Source of the DNA: Thermoproteota archaeon
Lineage (GTDB): Archaea; Thermoproteota; Thermoprotei; Thermoproteales; Thermocladiaceae
Length of the DNA stretch: 27,504 nucleotides
Direction of reading: 5' to 3'
Assembly (NCBI GenBank): GCA_013153895.1
Contig: JAADDN010000113.1
Span: 1-27,504 of the forward strand
Shown here: positions 8,573 to 15,625 of the stretch, piece after piece
How the letters are laid out: every line of letters starts with the position of its first letter
Position numbering within the stretch: the stretch's first letter is position 1
Made by a program: the position numbers and the translations under genes
The notes under the pieces: generated by a model
Seen by the model: the letters and a program-made list of their open reading frames with translations, nothing else
Database searches by the model: none
Told to the model about the DNA's origin: nothing

Positions 8573-9262
8573 ATGGAGATCAATTTAAGATATATCCTAG
8601 CAAGTAGTGGCAGAAGGACCTGTGAAGAGAACGTGTTACAGGACTATCTCTCCACTATCTATAGACTAGAATCTGTCTATGGTGTAGCAAAGACGAGCAA
8701 GATAGCTGAAGAACTTAACGTTACTCCTGCAACAGTGACGAAGATGGTTAGAAAGTTAGAGAAGGCTGGACTAGTAAGATACGATAAGTACAAAGGAACT
8801 AACCTAACAGATCATGGAAGGAAGATAGCTATGAAAGTCGTATGGAAGCATCGTGTATGTGAATGCTTTCTCAGAGATATCTTGAAGATGGACATGTATA
8901 GAGCACACATCTACGCTCACGCTATGGAGCACCTTCCTGATGAGATAGTACTGAGAATATATGAGATAGCTGGAAAACCACTCTACTGTCCTCATGGTAA
9001 CCCAATAGTTGACCTAGAGAAGCATGTTAGAAGAGGAGAGATATTGGCAAGATGTGCTAGACCTGGAGAAGAATATAAGATTGTTAGGATACTTGGAGAG
9101 TTCTCAAAAGTGTTAAAAATATTTCATAAATGGGGAATAGACATAAACAAGACGATAAGAGTATTAGAAGTGAGAAATAGTAGAATAATAACAGAGACTG
9201 AGAATGGTAACATAGAGATGCCTAAAGAACATGCTGAACTTATTGAGGTAGAGGTAGCGTAG
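8573..9262 (+). CDS. DtxR/MntR-family metal-dependent transcriptional regulator
   Basis: A predicted cytosolic repressor that senses Fe(II) or Mn(II) and controls metal-uptake genes. The N-terminal winged helix is about residues 20-80 (T-S-K-I-A-E-E-L-N-V-T-P-A-T-V-T). A helical dimerisation and metal-binding domain follows (about 85-145) and an SH3-like FeoA-type domain ends the protein (about 150-229). In the metal-site helix the family pattern E-A-C-R-W-E-H reads Y-A-H-A-M-E-H here, so the position of DtxR Cys102 is a histidine. The gene is divergent from feoB and 42 nt upstream of feoA, the expected targets. The ATG start is unambiguous; length is typical of three-domain members. Confidence 0.94.
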   Translation: MEINLRYILASSGRRTCEENVLQDYLSTIYRLESVYGVAKTSKIAEELNVTPATVTKMVRKLEKAGLVRYDKYKGTNLTDHGRKIAMKVVWKHRVCECFLRDILKMDMYRAHIYAHAMEHLPDEIVLRIYEIAGKPLYCPHGNPIVDLEKHVRRGEILARCARPGEEYKIVRILGEFSKVLKIFHKWGIDINKTIRVLEVRNSRIITETENGNIEMPKEHAELIEVEVA

Positions 9263-9304
9263 AATTAAAAATTAGACCTGTCTCAACTTATATAGCGATA
9301 AGAC

Positions 9305-9535
9305 TTGCGCAGAATAACATACCTTTCTCAGTTAGCACCAGGAATGAGAGCTAGAATAGTAGATATACAGGCAGGATATGGCCTAAGAAGGAGACTCATA
9401 AGTCTAGGTCTAGCTCCAGGACAGGAGATCACGGTTCTTCAGACTGTTGGAAGAGTAATGATAGTATCTACAGGTTCTACAACAATAGCACTCTGTAGAG
9501 GAATGGCTCAGAAGATTCTTGTAGAAGTATTATAG
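9305..9535 (+). CDS. feoA: FeoA-domain protein
   Basis: A small cytosolic SH3-like protein that in bacteria assists FeoB. The 76 residues cover the whole FeoA fold: an L-x-P-G-M-R-A-R-I-V-D-I start, R-R-L-I-S-L-G-L-A-P-G-Q-E-I-T-V centre and the closing S-T-T-I-A-L-C-R-G-M-A segment. The start is TTG at 9305, 42 nt after the regulator stop, with no Shine-Dalgarno. AT-rich elements at 9263-9276 and 9288-9295 could give a separate promoter, otherwise it is read from the regulator message. Its last 6 nt overlap the stop region of the convergent HAD gene. It is separated from feoB by the regulator gene and on the other strand, unlike the usual bacterial feoAB order. Confidence 0.93.
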   Translation: MRRITYLSQLAPGMRARIVDIQAGYGLRRRLISLGLAPGQEITVLQTVGRVMIVSTGSTTIALCRGMAQKILVEVL

Positions 9536-10585
9536 ATTCTCTAGGATAAATACGTTATCTGAGGTCCTAAAGTATCTACTAGAGAACTTCTTAGAGACTT
9601 TATCTCTAACTTTTCTATTTATCTCAATTATTTTAGATACATTCTTCATAATATCGCTAGAAAAGAATAATAGAAACTTCTTATAACGCTCTTTATCTAT
9701 CCTCCTTCTCTTAACACCAATTATTGCTAACAAGAGTTCTACACAGTCTATTATTGATGAATAATCTTCTGTTACAAGATTAACAGTCGAACTATATAGT
9801 AAGTGTGGAGATGTAGTATTTATTGATATTGAAGCATTAGCTTCAGCACAAGCTTCTGCATCAACGATAGAGTCACCAACGTATATTACGATGCTGTTCT
9901 CTTTAAGCATTCTGACTATTCTTGCCTTAAATTTTGAACCAGCTATTCCAGACTGTTCAACTAACCTCATTGTTAAGTATTCTCTCAAATTCTTATTCTC
10001 TATCTTCTCTATGAACGAGTCTACTGCACTTATAGGTAACTTATCTTCTATAATGTATCTAGCAATCTCACATACCTTCTCAACTATCTTCTGAACCTCA
10101 CTTCTCGAAGCTATACTTTCAAGAATATCTATAACGTTCTCCTGAACGACTCCGTCAAGCTTAGTATTACATGTTGAAAATACTTTAGATGTATCTATTC
10201 CTAACATGCTTGCAACCTTATTAGCAAAAACATGATATGAGGAAGTTGTAACAGTTATGCTATACCTTCTACTTAACTCGTCGACTATGCTTAAAAACTC
10301 TTCATGCACTACTAGGTTTGATTCTTCTTCCGCAATCTGTTCAATATCTTGTGAAGATAGACCATGAGAATATGCTATCAGTAACGAGAAGAATGGTGTA
10401 GTACCTGTCTGATATCTTCCTCCTCTACCTAATCTCTCCTTGATCCATCTATAATCATCATACATGTCAAATATCTTAAGTAGTTTTACACAGTCTCCTC
10501 CACATTTCTCGGCTAGAGTCTTCGCGAAGTCTGTTCCAGGAGGCGTTAGTACTCCTTCTAGATCTAGTACTATGCTTATGCTCAT
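9530..10585 (-). CDS. HAD-superfamily phosphatase (phosphoserine phosphatase-like)
   Basis: A predicted cytosolic phosphohydrolase of the HAD fold. Motif I is V-L-D-L-E-G-V-L near the N-terminus, the D-x-E form also seen in ThrH-type proteins; motif II is T-V-T-T-S-S; motif III/IV is V-I-Y-V-G-D-S-I-V-D-A-E-A. A cap domain and a C-terminal basic extension make it larger (351 residues) than simple phosphoserine phosphatases. I place the start at the ATG at 10585, which overlaps the TGA of the PfkB kinase gene as ATGA and has GGAG just upstream; an upstream in-frame start would overlap the kinase by 49 nt and add a non-HAD tail. Coupling with the kinase gene suggests a shared phosphorylated metabolite. 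The substrate is unknown. Confidence 0.87.
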   Translation of the reverse strand: MSISIVLDLEGVLTPPGTDFAKTLAEKCGGDCVKLLKIFDMYDDYRWIKERLGRGGRYQTGTTPFFSLLIAYSHGLSSQDIEQIAEEESNLVVHEEFLSIVDELSRRYSITVTTSSYHVFANKVASMLGIDTSKVFSTCNTKLDGVVQENVIDILESIASRSEVQKIVEKVCEIARYIIEDKLPISAVDSFIEKIENKNLREYLTMRLVEQSGIAGSKFKARIVRMLKENSIVIYVGDSIVDAEACAEANASISINTTSPHLLYSSTVNLVTEDYSSIIDCVELLLAIIGVKRRRIDKERYKKFLLFFSSDIMKNVSKIIEINRKVRDKVSKKFSSRYFRTSDNVFILENL

Positions 10586-11520
10586 CCTCTCCTTATTTTG
10601 TATTCTGTTCCTCCAATATTTCTTAGACACTCTCTAGCACAGTCCATGCCTAGTTTAACACAATCTTTCAACTCCATTCCTCTAACTACACCTATTAGAA
10701 AACCTCCTGCAAATGCATCACCTGCTCCTGTAGTGTCCACAATAGTGTCAACCTTTGGAGCAGGAAATTCGTAGTATGTTCCATCTTTCGTATATATTCT
10801 AACACCTCTCTCACCCATCGTAGCAATGACTAGATTTGTAGAGTACTTATCTATTATTGTTAGAGGATCATTATACATATTGTAAAGCTCGTCAAGTCTT
10901 GCAAACACTATATCAACATTCTTAAGAAGCTCATCTATATATGGCCTATACCTCTCATCTTTGTAGAGAGAACAGTAGAGAGAACCTAACATGAGTGATC
11001 TAATACTAGAGTTCACAATCTCGTATGCAAGTATCTGAGCATTAAGAGGCTCAATACCTCGTGTACATGCGAACGTAGACGTGTGAATTACGTCTACGTT
11101 CATTCCCTCTAGGGGATATACTAGATCTCTACAGAATAAGTCGTTAGCTCCAGGATACACAAATATTCTTCGACTCCCCTTTCTGCTTGAGAGTATCAGT
11201 GTCTTTCCAGTTTCTTCTCCCGTCATAACGTATCCTATATATTTCAATCCTAGATCTCTCAGCTTCGATATTATCCACTCACCATCAGGATCATCTCCAA
11301 CAACACCATGAATCTTCACGCAAGCCTTATCATCAACCTGCTTAGCAGCATATAACGTATTAACTACAGATCCACCAACACGTACATGAGGCTCATACAT
11401 GGACAAGTACTTCCTGAACTCTTCCGCAGATACAGCATTCTCAACATCTTCTACAGGATCATCAGTAAGAACTATATGATCCTTATTTATTGCAGCAATA
11501 CCTAGAATTATCGGCTTCAT
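10582..11520 (-). CDS. PfkB-family (ribokinase-like) carbohydrate or nucleoside kinase
   Basis: A cytosolic ATP-dependent kinase for a sugar or nucleoside hydroxyl. The N-terminal glycine signature is G-G-S-V-V-N-T-L-Y-A-A (about residues 49-59). The C-terminal PfkB signature is D-T-T-G-A-G-D-A-F-A-G-G (about 264-275), with the catalytic aspartate in G-A-G-D. The 312-residue length is typical. Adenosine kinase, ribokinase and inosine/cytidine kinase cannot be told apart by eye. The ATG overlaps the TGA of the upstream split-barrel gene as ATGA, with GGTGAG 4 nt before it, and its own stop overlaps the HAD gene in the same way. This is a translationally coupled three-gene operon. Confidence 0.92.
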   Translation of the reverse strand: MKPIILGIAAINKDHIVLTDDPVEDVENAVSAEEFRKYLSMYEPHVRVGGSVVNTLYAAKQVDDKACVKIHGVVGDDPDGEWIISKLRDLGLKYIGYVMTGEETGKTLILSSRKGSRRIFVYPGANDLFCRDLVYPLEGMNVDVIHTSTFACTRGIEPLNAQILAYEIVNSSIRSLMLGSLYCSLYKDERYRPYIDELLKNVDIVFARLDELYNMYNDPLTIIDKYSTNLVIATMGERGVRIYTKDGTYYEFPAPKVDTIVDTTGAGDAFAGGFLIGVVRGMELKDCVKLGMDCARECLRNIGGTEYKIRRG

Positions 11521-11975
11521 GATCTCACCACAGACAGACCATTAAGATTAACTATGTTCAACTTATACACGCCAGGCATCTCACCACGAGCACAAGATCT
11601 CACAATATCTTCCACAGTCATCCCTCTGAGAGAAGTGAAATATGGATCTCTTGGAAATATGTTCTCTACAAATATTTTAACTATCCTTTTCATGACCTCT
11701 AGATTTTCTAAATGTTCTAAAACCCCTTCTACTAACACTGTTACCACCTCATCAACATCTTCAATAGACGTTAAATAACATGCATGAGGATTTCTACGTA
11801 TTATCTCGATCTTACGACCATACTTAGAAAAGAAGAAGTATACTGAATCATTCATAAAAACATGAGCGACAGGTATCAAATATGGCTTAGATTCATCACA
11901 TAATCCTAAGACTCCCCTCCAAGTTCTCTCCAGAACCTTAACACACTCCTCCCATCCTAGTCTTCTCATACCCAC
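11517..11975 (-). CDS. Pyridoxamine 5'-phosphate oxidase-related (split-barrel flavin-binding) protein
   Basis: A small cytosolic protein of the FMN-binding split-barrel class. The segment G-V-L-G-L-C-D-E-S-K-P-Y-L-I-P-V-A-H-V-F (about 20-39) followed by Y-F-F-F-S-K-Y-G-R-K-I-E and N-P-H-A-C-Y is typical of PNPOx-like proteins such as the NimA-related group. The exact reaction (flavin reductase, nitroimidazole reduction, other) cannot be read from sequence. It leads the operon with the PfkB kinase and HAD phosphatase. The GTG at 11975 is 27 nt from a TATA-like element at 11998-12007, suggesting a leaderless start; the ATG at 11969 is a close alternative. Confidence 0.85.
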   Translation of the reverse strand: MGMRRLGWEECVKVLERTWRGVLGLCDESKPYLIPVAHVFMNDSVYFFFSKYGRKIEIIRRNPHACYLTSIEDVDEVVTVLVEGVLEHLENLEVMKRIVKIFVENIFPRDPYFTSLRGMTVEDIVRSCARGEMPGVYKLNIVNLNGLSVVRS

Positions 11976-12009
11976 ATGCTTATATTATAGTAGTAGGATA
12001 TATTTAGAA

Positions 12010-12063
12010 TGGTGATGAGGAGTTGCCCTACAGATTGATGAAGATACGCTCGGTTACCTGAAA
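12010..12063 (+). ncRNA. C/D box sRNA (2'-O-methylation guide)
   Basis: The C box GTGATGA is at 12012-12018, a 12-nt guide spans 12019-12030, and D' is CAGA at 12031-12034. C' is TTGATGA at 12035-12041 (or ATGAAGA at 12038-12044) and D is CTGA at 12058-12061. A TATA element (about 11979-11987) is centred 28 nt before the C box. The 12-nt D' guide pairs with UAGGGCAACUCC, predicting methylation of the fifth base (G); the D guide would target GUAACCGAGCGU at C. The internal D'/C' pair is degenerate and tightly spaced. The 3' end overlaps the final codons of the convergent sugar-isomerase gene. Targets are not assigned. Confidence 0.8.
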
Positions 12064-12884
12064 AGCTCAGATATGATTATCCTACATAATTCTAGAACAT
12101 TATCACTACACTTATCTGATAGAGCCTCAACTTCAAGTATGAATGGTACATCAGGGCAGTAACACTTGAAGGAGTTTACTACATCTCTCCAGTTTATACA
12201 TCCTGTTAGTGGAGGCATATGTCTATCCTGAACACCATCATTATCATGTACATGTGTAGCTATTATGTATCTATTAAATCTTCTTATGGTATCAGCTATA
12301 TCTATCTTATTCACATTAGCGTGACCAGTATCTAAACATACTCCGAAGTTCTCAAGTCCTTCCTCACATATTATCTTGACGATATCCTCTACTCTAGATC
12401 CAAACGTCTTTTCAAGTCTGTTCTCTAGAGCAATCTTAACGCCAAGATCTCTCACATGTTTCTCAAGCTTTCTCATAACCTTACGTGTGCAGTCCTCTAG
12501 ATAGGATATGTACTCAACATATCTTTCTCCTCTCATTGGTTCTCTATATGGTACATGCATAACCAATACTGGACATTCAATCATGTGACACAGCTCTACA
12601 TATCTTAATAATCTAGCTATTCCCTCATCTCTATGCTCAGGATCGGTTAACATCTCATCTATATCACCGTATGGTGCATGAACTTGTGCAACCTCGATGT
12701 TGTAGTCCTTTCTAAGTCTATTAACTATGTTAGCTATGTCACCGATAGTCATGCATTCTCTCTCTAACCTCTTCACATGTGTTGCACATATTTCTACTAT
12801 AGTGAACACTCTTGATATTTTACATATTGCTTCATCTAGCCTTAAGTGCTTAAATATTCTAGTATCTATGCCAACCTTAAACAT
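12054..12884 (-). CDS. Sugar phosphate isomerase/epimerase-like TIM-barrel protein
   Basis: A predicted metal-dependent cytosolic enzyme of the xylose isomerase-like/AP endonuclease family 2 fold. Candidate metal ligands are spread as expected: the glutamate in A-L-E-N-R-L, aspartate and histidine in C-L-D-T-G-H-A-N, histidine in T-H-V-H-D-N-D-G, and the glutamate in L-E-V-E near the C-terminus. At 276 residues it matches single-domain members. Substrate cannot be deduced; DNA-repair endonuclease IV is possible but the pattern fits sugar isomerases better. It is transcribed toward the split-barrel/PfkB/HAD operon but separated from it by a promoter and a C/D sRNA that overlaps its last codons from the other strand. 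Confidence 0.87.
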   Translation of the reverse strand: MFKVGIDTRIFKHLRLDEAICKISRVFTIVEICATHVKRLERECMTIGDIANIVNRLRKDYNIEVAQVHAPYGDIDEMLTDPEHRDEGIARLLRYVELCHMIECPVLVMHVPYREPMRGERYVEYISYLEDCTRKVMRKLEKHVRDLGVKIALENRLEKTFGSRVEDIVKIICEEGLENFGVCLDTGHANVNKIDIADTIRRFNRYIIATHVHDNDGVQDRHMPPLTGCINWRDVVNSFKCYCPDVPFILEVEALSDKCSDNVLELCRIIISELFR

Positions 12885-12996
12885 TTACGTTATCTTAACC
12901 CTGCTCAAGATATTAATAGTTTACATGACCTAGAAATTAGCTAACGAGAGAGTAGAGTGAAAGTATTCTCATAAATCTCTCAAGCCTAGACATATC

Positions 12997-13284
12997 GTGA
13001 AGATACAGCTGATAGAGAATAGTGAGATAAGTCGAATGCTGAGGGAGGAAGGTAATCATGATTATAGGATAGTTACAGGAGACGACGAGCTCTATGTTAG
13101 AGTTGGAGTTGATAAGCTCTGGATCACTTCTAAGAGAATGAAGAACAAGGTCATAATATTTAGAACCTCCCTGAAGAAAGCGGTAGTGTCTAGTAATCTT
13201 CCAGCAATAATTGAGAAGATTCTTGTAGAGTTTGAAGATAAGAGGGAAAATAGTTTGGATATTCAACCTCACTTACTTGTCTGA
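12997..13284 (+). CDS. Small charged protein of unknown function
   Basis: I do not recognise this 95-residue protein. It is rich in Lys, Glu and Ile and looks soluble. I accept this strand over the overlapping minus-strand reading because its composition is that of a normal folded thermophile protein, while the other reading is rich in Tyr, Leu, Cys and His without domain logic. The start is GTG at 12997, without Shine-Dalgarno; an internal ATG at codon 14 is possible. It stands alone, divergent from the sugar isomerase gene, and its end overlaps the convergent tatA stop by 16 nt. Confidence 0.68.
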   Translation: MKIQLIENSEISRMLREEGNHDYRIVTGDDELYVRVGVDKLWITSKRMKNKVIIFRTSLKKAVVSSNLPAIIEKILVEFEDKRENSLDIQPHLLV

Positions 13285-13574
13285 ACCTGAGATAACTTGT
13301 TCTCTATCTCTGCAATTATCTCGTCGAGAGACTTACCTGTAGTATCTATACCAAGCTTCTTAGCTATCTCAAGAATCTTCTCCTTATCATTAAGTGAGGT
13401 CTTTCTAGTCTTATCCTGACTTTCTTCTTCCTCGATTATTCCTCTAGTACCTTTCTTAAACTCATGTATTGCCTGGCCTATAGCTCTCGCTAAGCTAGGT
13501 AGCTTACTTGGACCCCATATGAGTAGTATCGCTATAGCTATCACTATCAACGCTAGTGTCGGTAGATCAAGCAT
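13269..13574 (-). CDS. tatA: TatA/E-type twin-arginine translocase subunit
   Basis: A small membrane protein of the Tat pathway, which exports folded proteins with twin-arginine signals. It has a single N-terminal membrane helix (about residues 4-20 from the ATG), the hinge W-G-P-S-K-L-P-S-L-A-R-A-I-G, an amphipathic helix and a charged acidic/basic tail. The G-P-x-K-L-P motif is diagnostic. I start at the ATG at 13574; a TTG three codons upstream (13583) is an alternative. A TATA element (CTTATAA, about 13601-13609) lies about 30 nt before the ATG. No tatC or second tatA occurs in the window, so TatC must be encoded elsewhere if the system is complete. Confidence 0.9.
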   Translation of the reverse strand: MLDLPTLALIVIAIAILLIWGPSKLPSLARAIGQAIHEFKKGTRGIIEEEESQDKTRKTSLNDKEKILEIAKKLGIDTTGKSLDEIIAEIENKLSQVQTSK

Positions 13575-13612
13575 CTTTCTCAATTTCTCTGATATCTATC
13601 TACCTTATAAGT

Positions 13613-14956
13613 TTATACTTTCCTAAGTATCTTCTTAAGAGCTTCAAGTCCTATGCTTTTCAGCTTGATAACGTTACTACAATATCTCTCAAGTATTGCA
13701 TTATCTCCTCCTACTAATACTACTGTGAACTCTTTGAAGAGTTTCTCTACTCTCATTATAGCATTAATATCTATGTTCGAGTCTTCTCCATCTGTTATGA
13801 GCATGAGCTTGTACTCACGTAGTGCTGGGTTTCTTATAGCATCTTCAGCTGCTGCATAGAGCGCGTTTGTTATGCTTGTTCCACCTAGTGGTGTCAATCT
13901 TAGTAGGACTTTAACTAAGGTGAGCTTGTCCTGAATAGGTTCATGTGCTCTCTTGTCGAAGAATCTGACTATCACCTTACCACCTTTGAGCAATAATGCT
14001 AACGCTAATGCTGTAGCCCAAGTTATCTTGCTTAGTCCCTCAATATCTTCTATCTTCACGTCCATTGCATAGAACATTGATCCACTCTTATCAACTAGGA
14101 GGTATAGTCTTGGCTTTCTAGTGAGCTTATGTTCTCGAACTAGTAGGTTTCCTGTAGCTAACCTATATGCAAGAACCTCCTTTCCTATAGAAGCTCTAGC
14201 TCTCTCTGATGGTGCTAGATCTCTGAGCTCTCTTATACGTGAGAGCTTCTTTAGACCTGAGATATAACCTCGAACATCTACATACCTCTCAAATATATCG
14301 ATCTCCTCAGAAGCTTTCCTTGCAAGCTCTATCAGTGAGTTAAGAAGCTCAACAAGCCTGAGCCTGCTTGACTCATCTTCAGGATCCATCAAGATCTCAG
14401 CTATCTCATCACCAGCAATGTTCCCGAGTGTTGATCTTACTCTTTTTACAGCATCATTAACTCTCTTTATGTTTCCAATATTCATGTTTATGCTAGTACG
14501 AATCTCATATTCTAACCTATGTATTATAGATTTGATATACTTGCTAGGTTCTTTACCTTCAGATCTTGATTTAAACTCCATCATTAGAGCGTATCTAGAA
14601 TCTCTATCACGTTCAAGCTTGCTCAAGGTATCGAAATATACTTTAACAAGCTTAACAGCAAGTATTTTCGATATTTTTGGATTTCCTCTACTCATCGATG
14701 CTGCATTAACATAGATTGAGCTTCTAAGATAGATCGAGAGCACTTTATACCAGAGAAGAAGCTTCTCATCTCCTATCTCTCTCGGCTTTCTAAGTATTGG
14801 ATCAGTATAATGAACGTAATATGAATCAATTAATATGAAAGGTTCACATTTCTCTACAAATGTTAGAAATCTCCTACGAGCTTCTAACAGGACCTCCCTA
14901 GCTCTATACCTTACTAATGGATTATCATAATCTACGTTAGCTAATATACCTCTCAC
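13613..14956 (-). CDS. von Willebrand factor A-domain protein (CoxE-like)
   Basis: A predicted cytosolic protein-binding protein. Residues 1-270 are mainly charged helices of no recognised family. The vWA domain (about 283-447) has an intact metal-ion-dependent adhesion site: D289-K-S291-G-S293, T360 in G-G-T-S, and D389 in I-T-D-G-E-D. In bacteria and archaea such proteins often work with a MoxR-type AAA ATPase, but none is in this window. vWA proteins also pair with FHA proteins in archaeal phospho-signalling (ArnA/ArnB in Sulfolobus), so a link with the kinase cluster 8 kb away is possible though unproven. The start is GTG; a TATA-like TTATTAA (about 14990-14998) lies upstream. Confidence 0.9.
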   Translation of the reverse strand: MRGILANVDYDNPLVRYRAREVLLEARRRFLTFVEKCEPFILIDSYYVHYTDPILRKPREIGDEKLLLWYKVLSIYLRSSIYVNAASMSRGNPKISKILAVKLVKVYFDTLSKLERDRDSRYALMMEFKSRSEGKEPSKYIKSIIHRLEYEIRTSINMNIGNIKRVNDAVKRVRSTLGNIAGDEIAEILMDPEDESSRLRLVELLNSLIELARKASEEIDIFERYVDVRGYISGLKKLSRIRELRDLAPSERARASIGKEVLAYRLATGNLLVREHKLTRKPRLYLLVDKSGSMFYAMDVKIEDIEGLSKITWATALALALLLKGGKVIVRFFDKRAHEPIQDKLTLVKVLLRLTPLGGTSITNALYAAAEDAIRNPALREYKLMLITDGEDSNIDINAIMRVEKLFKEFTVVLVGGDNAILERYCSNVIKLKSIGLEALKKILRKV

Positions 14957-15046
14957 AGTCCTATCTCTATACTAACTATCTCGACGACCTTAATAAGCAT
15001 GGTGTCTTGAGTTAAGTTTTAAAGACTAGTTAAGTAGGATAGAAAT

Positions 15047-15103
15047 AGGTGCTGAAACTCCCACCTTCTGAAAAGAGAATGAGGAAGGCGATTGAGACTG
15101 AGC
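15047..15103 (+). ncRNA. Probable C/D box sRNA with variant C box
   Basis: The geometry is exact although one box is atypical. The C box GTGCTGA is at 15049-15055 (A4 replaced by C) and a 12-nt guide spans 15056-15067. D' is CTGA at 15068-15071, followed by a 7-nt spacer. C' is ATGAGGA at 15079-15085, with a 12-nt guide at 15086-15097 and D CTGA at 15098-15101. A TATA element TTTTAAAG (15017-15024) is centred 28 nt before the C box. Guides would pair with AAGGUGGGAGUU (methylated U) and UCUCAAUCGCCU (methylated A). The C4-G pair expected in the kink-turn replaces a sheared A-G pair, which lowers confidence. The gene ends 3 nt before the stop of the convergent adenosyltransferase gene. Confidence 0.62.
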
Positions 15104-15604
15104 CTAGAAATCTAGTCCTGGTATAGGTTCCCTAACCTTCTGATAGTAATGTCTTACACATCTTAACTCTGTAACAAGATCCGCGATCTCTATGATCTCT
15201 CTAGGCATATACTTACCTGTAACTACGACATGTTTATCCTTACTTTTAAGCTCTTCTAATAGTTCTAATACCTCTTTAATAGGATATTCATATTTTACCA
15301 CAACTACACCTAACTCGTCAAGTATTATAACATCATAAGATGAGTATTCTCTCCTAACAATATCTAGTCCTTTACGTGTTGTCTCTATTATTGTTTGCTT
15401 ATCAGCTCCGAGACCAGGACCTAACGCTACATGTCTTATAAGATTCATAGTCTTAAGTATCTTATACTCACCAACCTGTAGATCTCTCTTTATGAACTGT
15501 ATAAAGAGAACCTTCTTTCCATGTCCTACAGATCTGACTGCTAGACCTATGGCTGCAGTAGTTTTCCCTTTCCCATCACCATAAAATACGAGTATGAAAC
15601 CCAT
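15104..15604 (-). CDS. cobO: ATP:cob(I)alamin adenosyltransferase (CobA/BtuR type)
   Basis: This cytosolic enzyme transfers adenosine from ATP to cob(I)alamin, the last step of making or salvaging coenzyme B12. The P-loop is G9-D-G-K-G-K14-T-T at the extreme N-terminus, followed by A-A-I-G-L-A-V-R. The Walker B-like segment is D-V-I-I-L-D-E-L (about 89-96), and the short length (166 residues) matches the CobA family. No other cobalamin gene is nearby. It lies 21 nt after the dockerin gene stop; no Shine-Dalgarno is visible, and an AT-rich element inside the end of the upstream gene may give it its own promoter. Confidence 0.94.
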   Translation of the reverse strand: MGFILVFYGDGKGKTTAAIGLAVRSVGHGKKVLFIQFIKRDLQVGEYKILKTMNLIRHVALGPGLGADKQTIIETTRKGLDIVRREYSSYDVIILDELGVVVVKYEYPIKEVLELLEELKSKDKHVVVTGKYMPREIIEIADLVTELRCVRHYYQKVREPIPGLDF

Positions 15605-15625
15605 CTATTTTAACTTAGGACTTTA

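Noticed and set aside
8940..8960. CTGATGA followed by CTGA as a further C/D sRNA
   Set aside because: Lies within the regulator gene, the first box begins with C, and the guide would be only 7 nt.
9274..9283. AGACCTGTCT dyad upstream of feoA as a DtxR site
   Set aside because: Four-base arms are expected by chance and do not resemble a known DtxR-family operator.
12937..13272. Minus-strand reading of 111 codons opposite the 95-residue orphan
   Set aside because: Composition rich in Leu, Tyr, His and Cys without domain features; the plus-strand frame looks like a normal thermophile protein.
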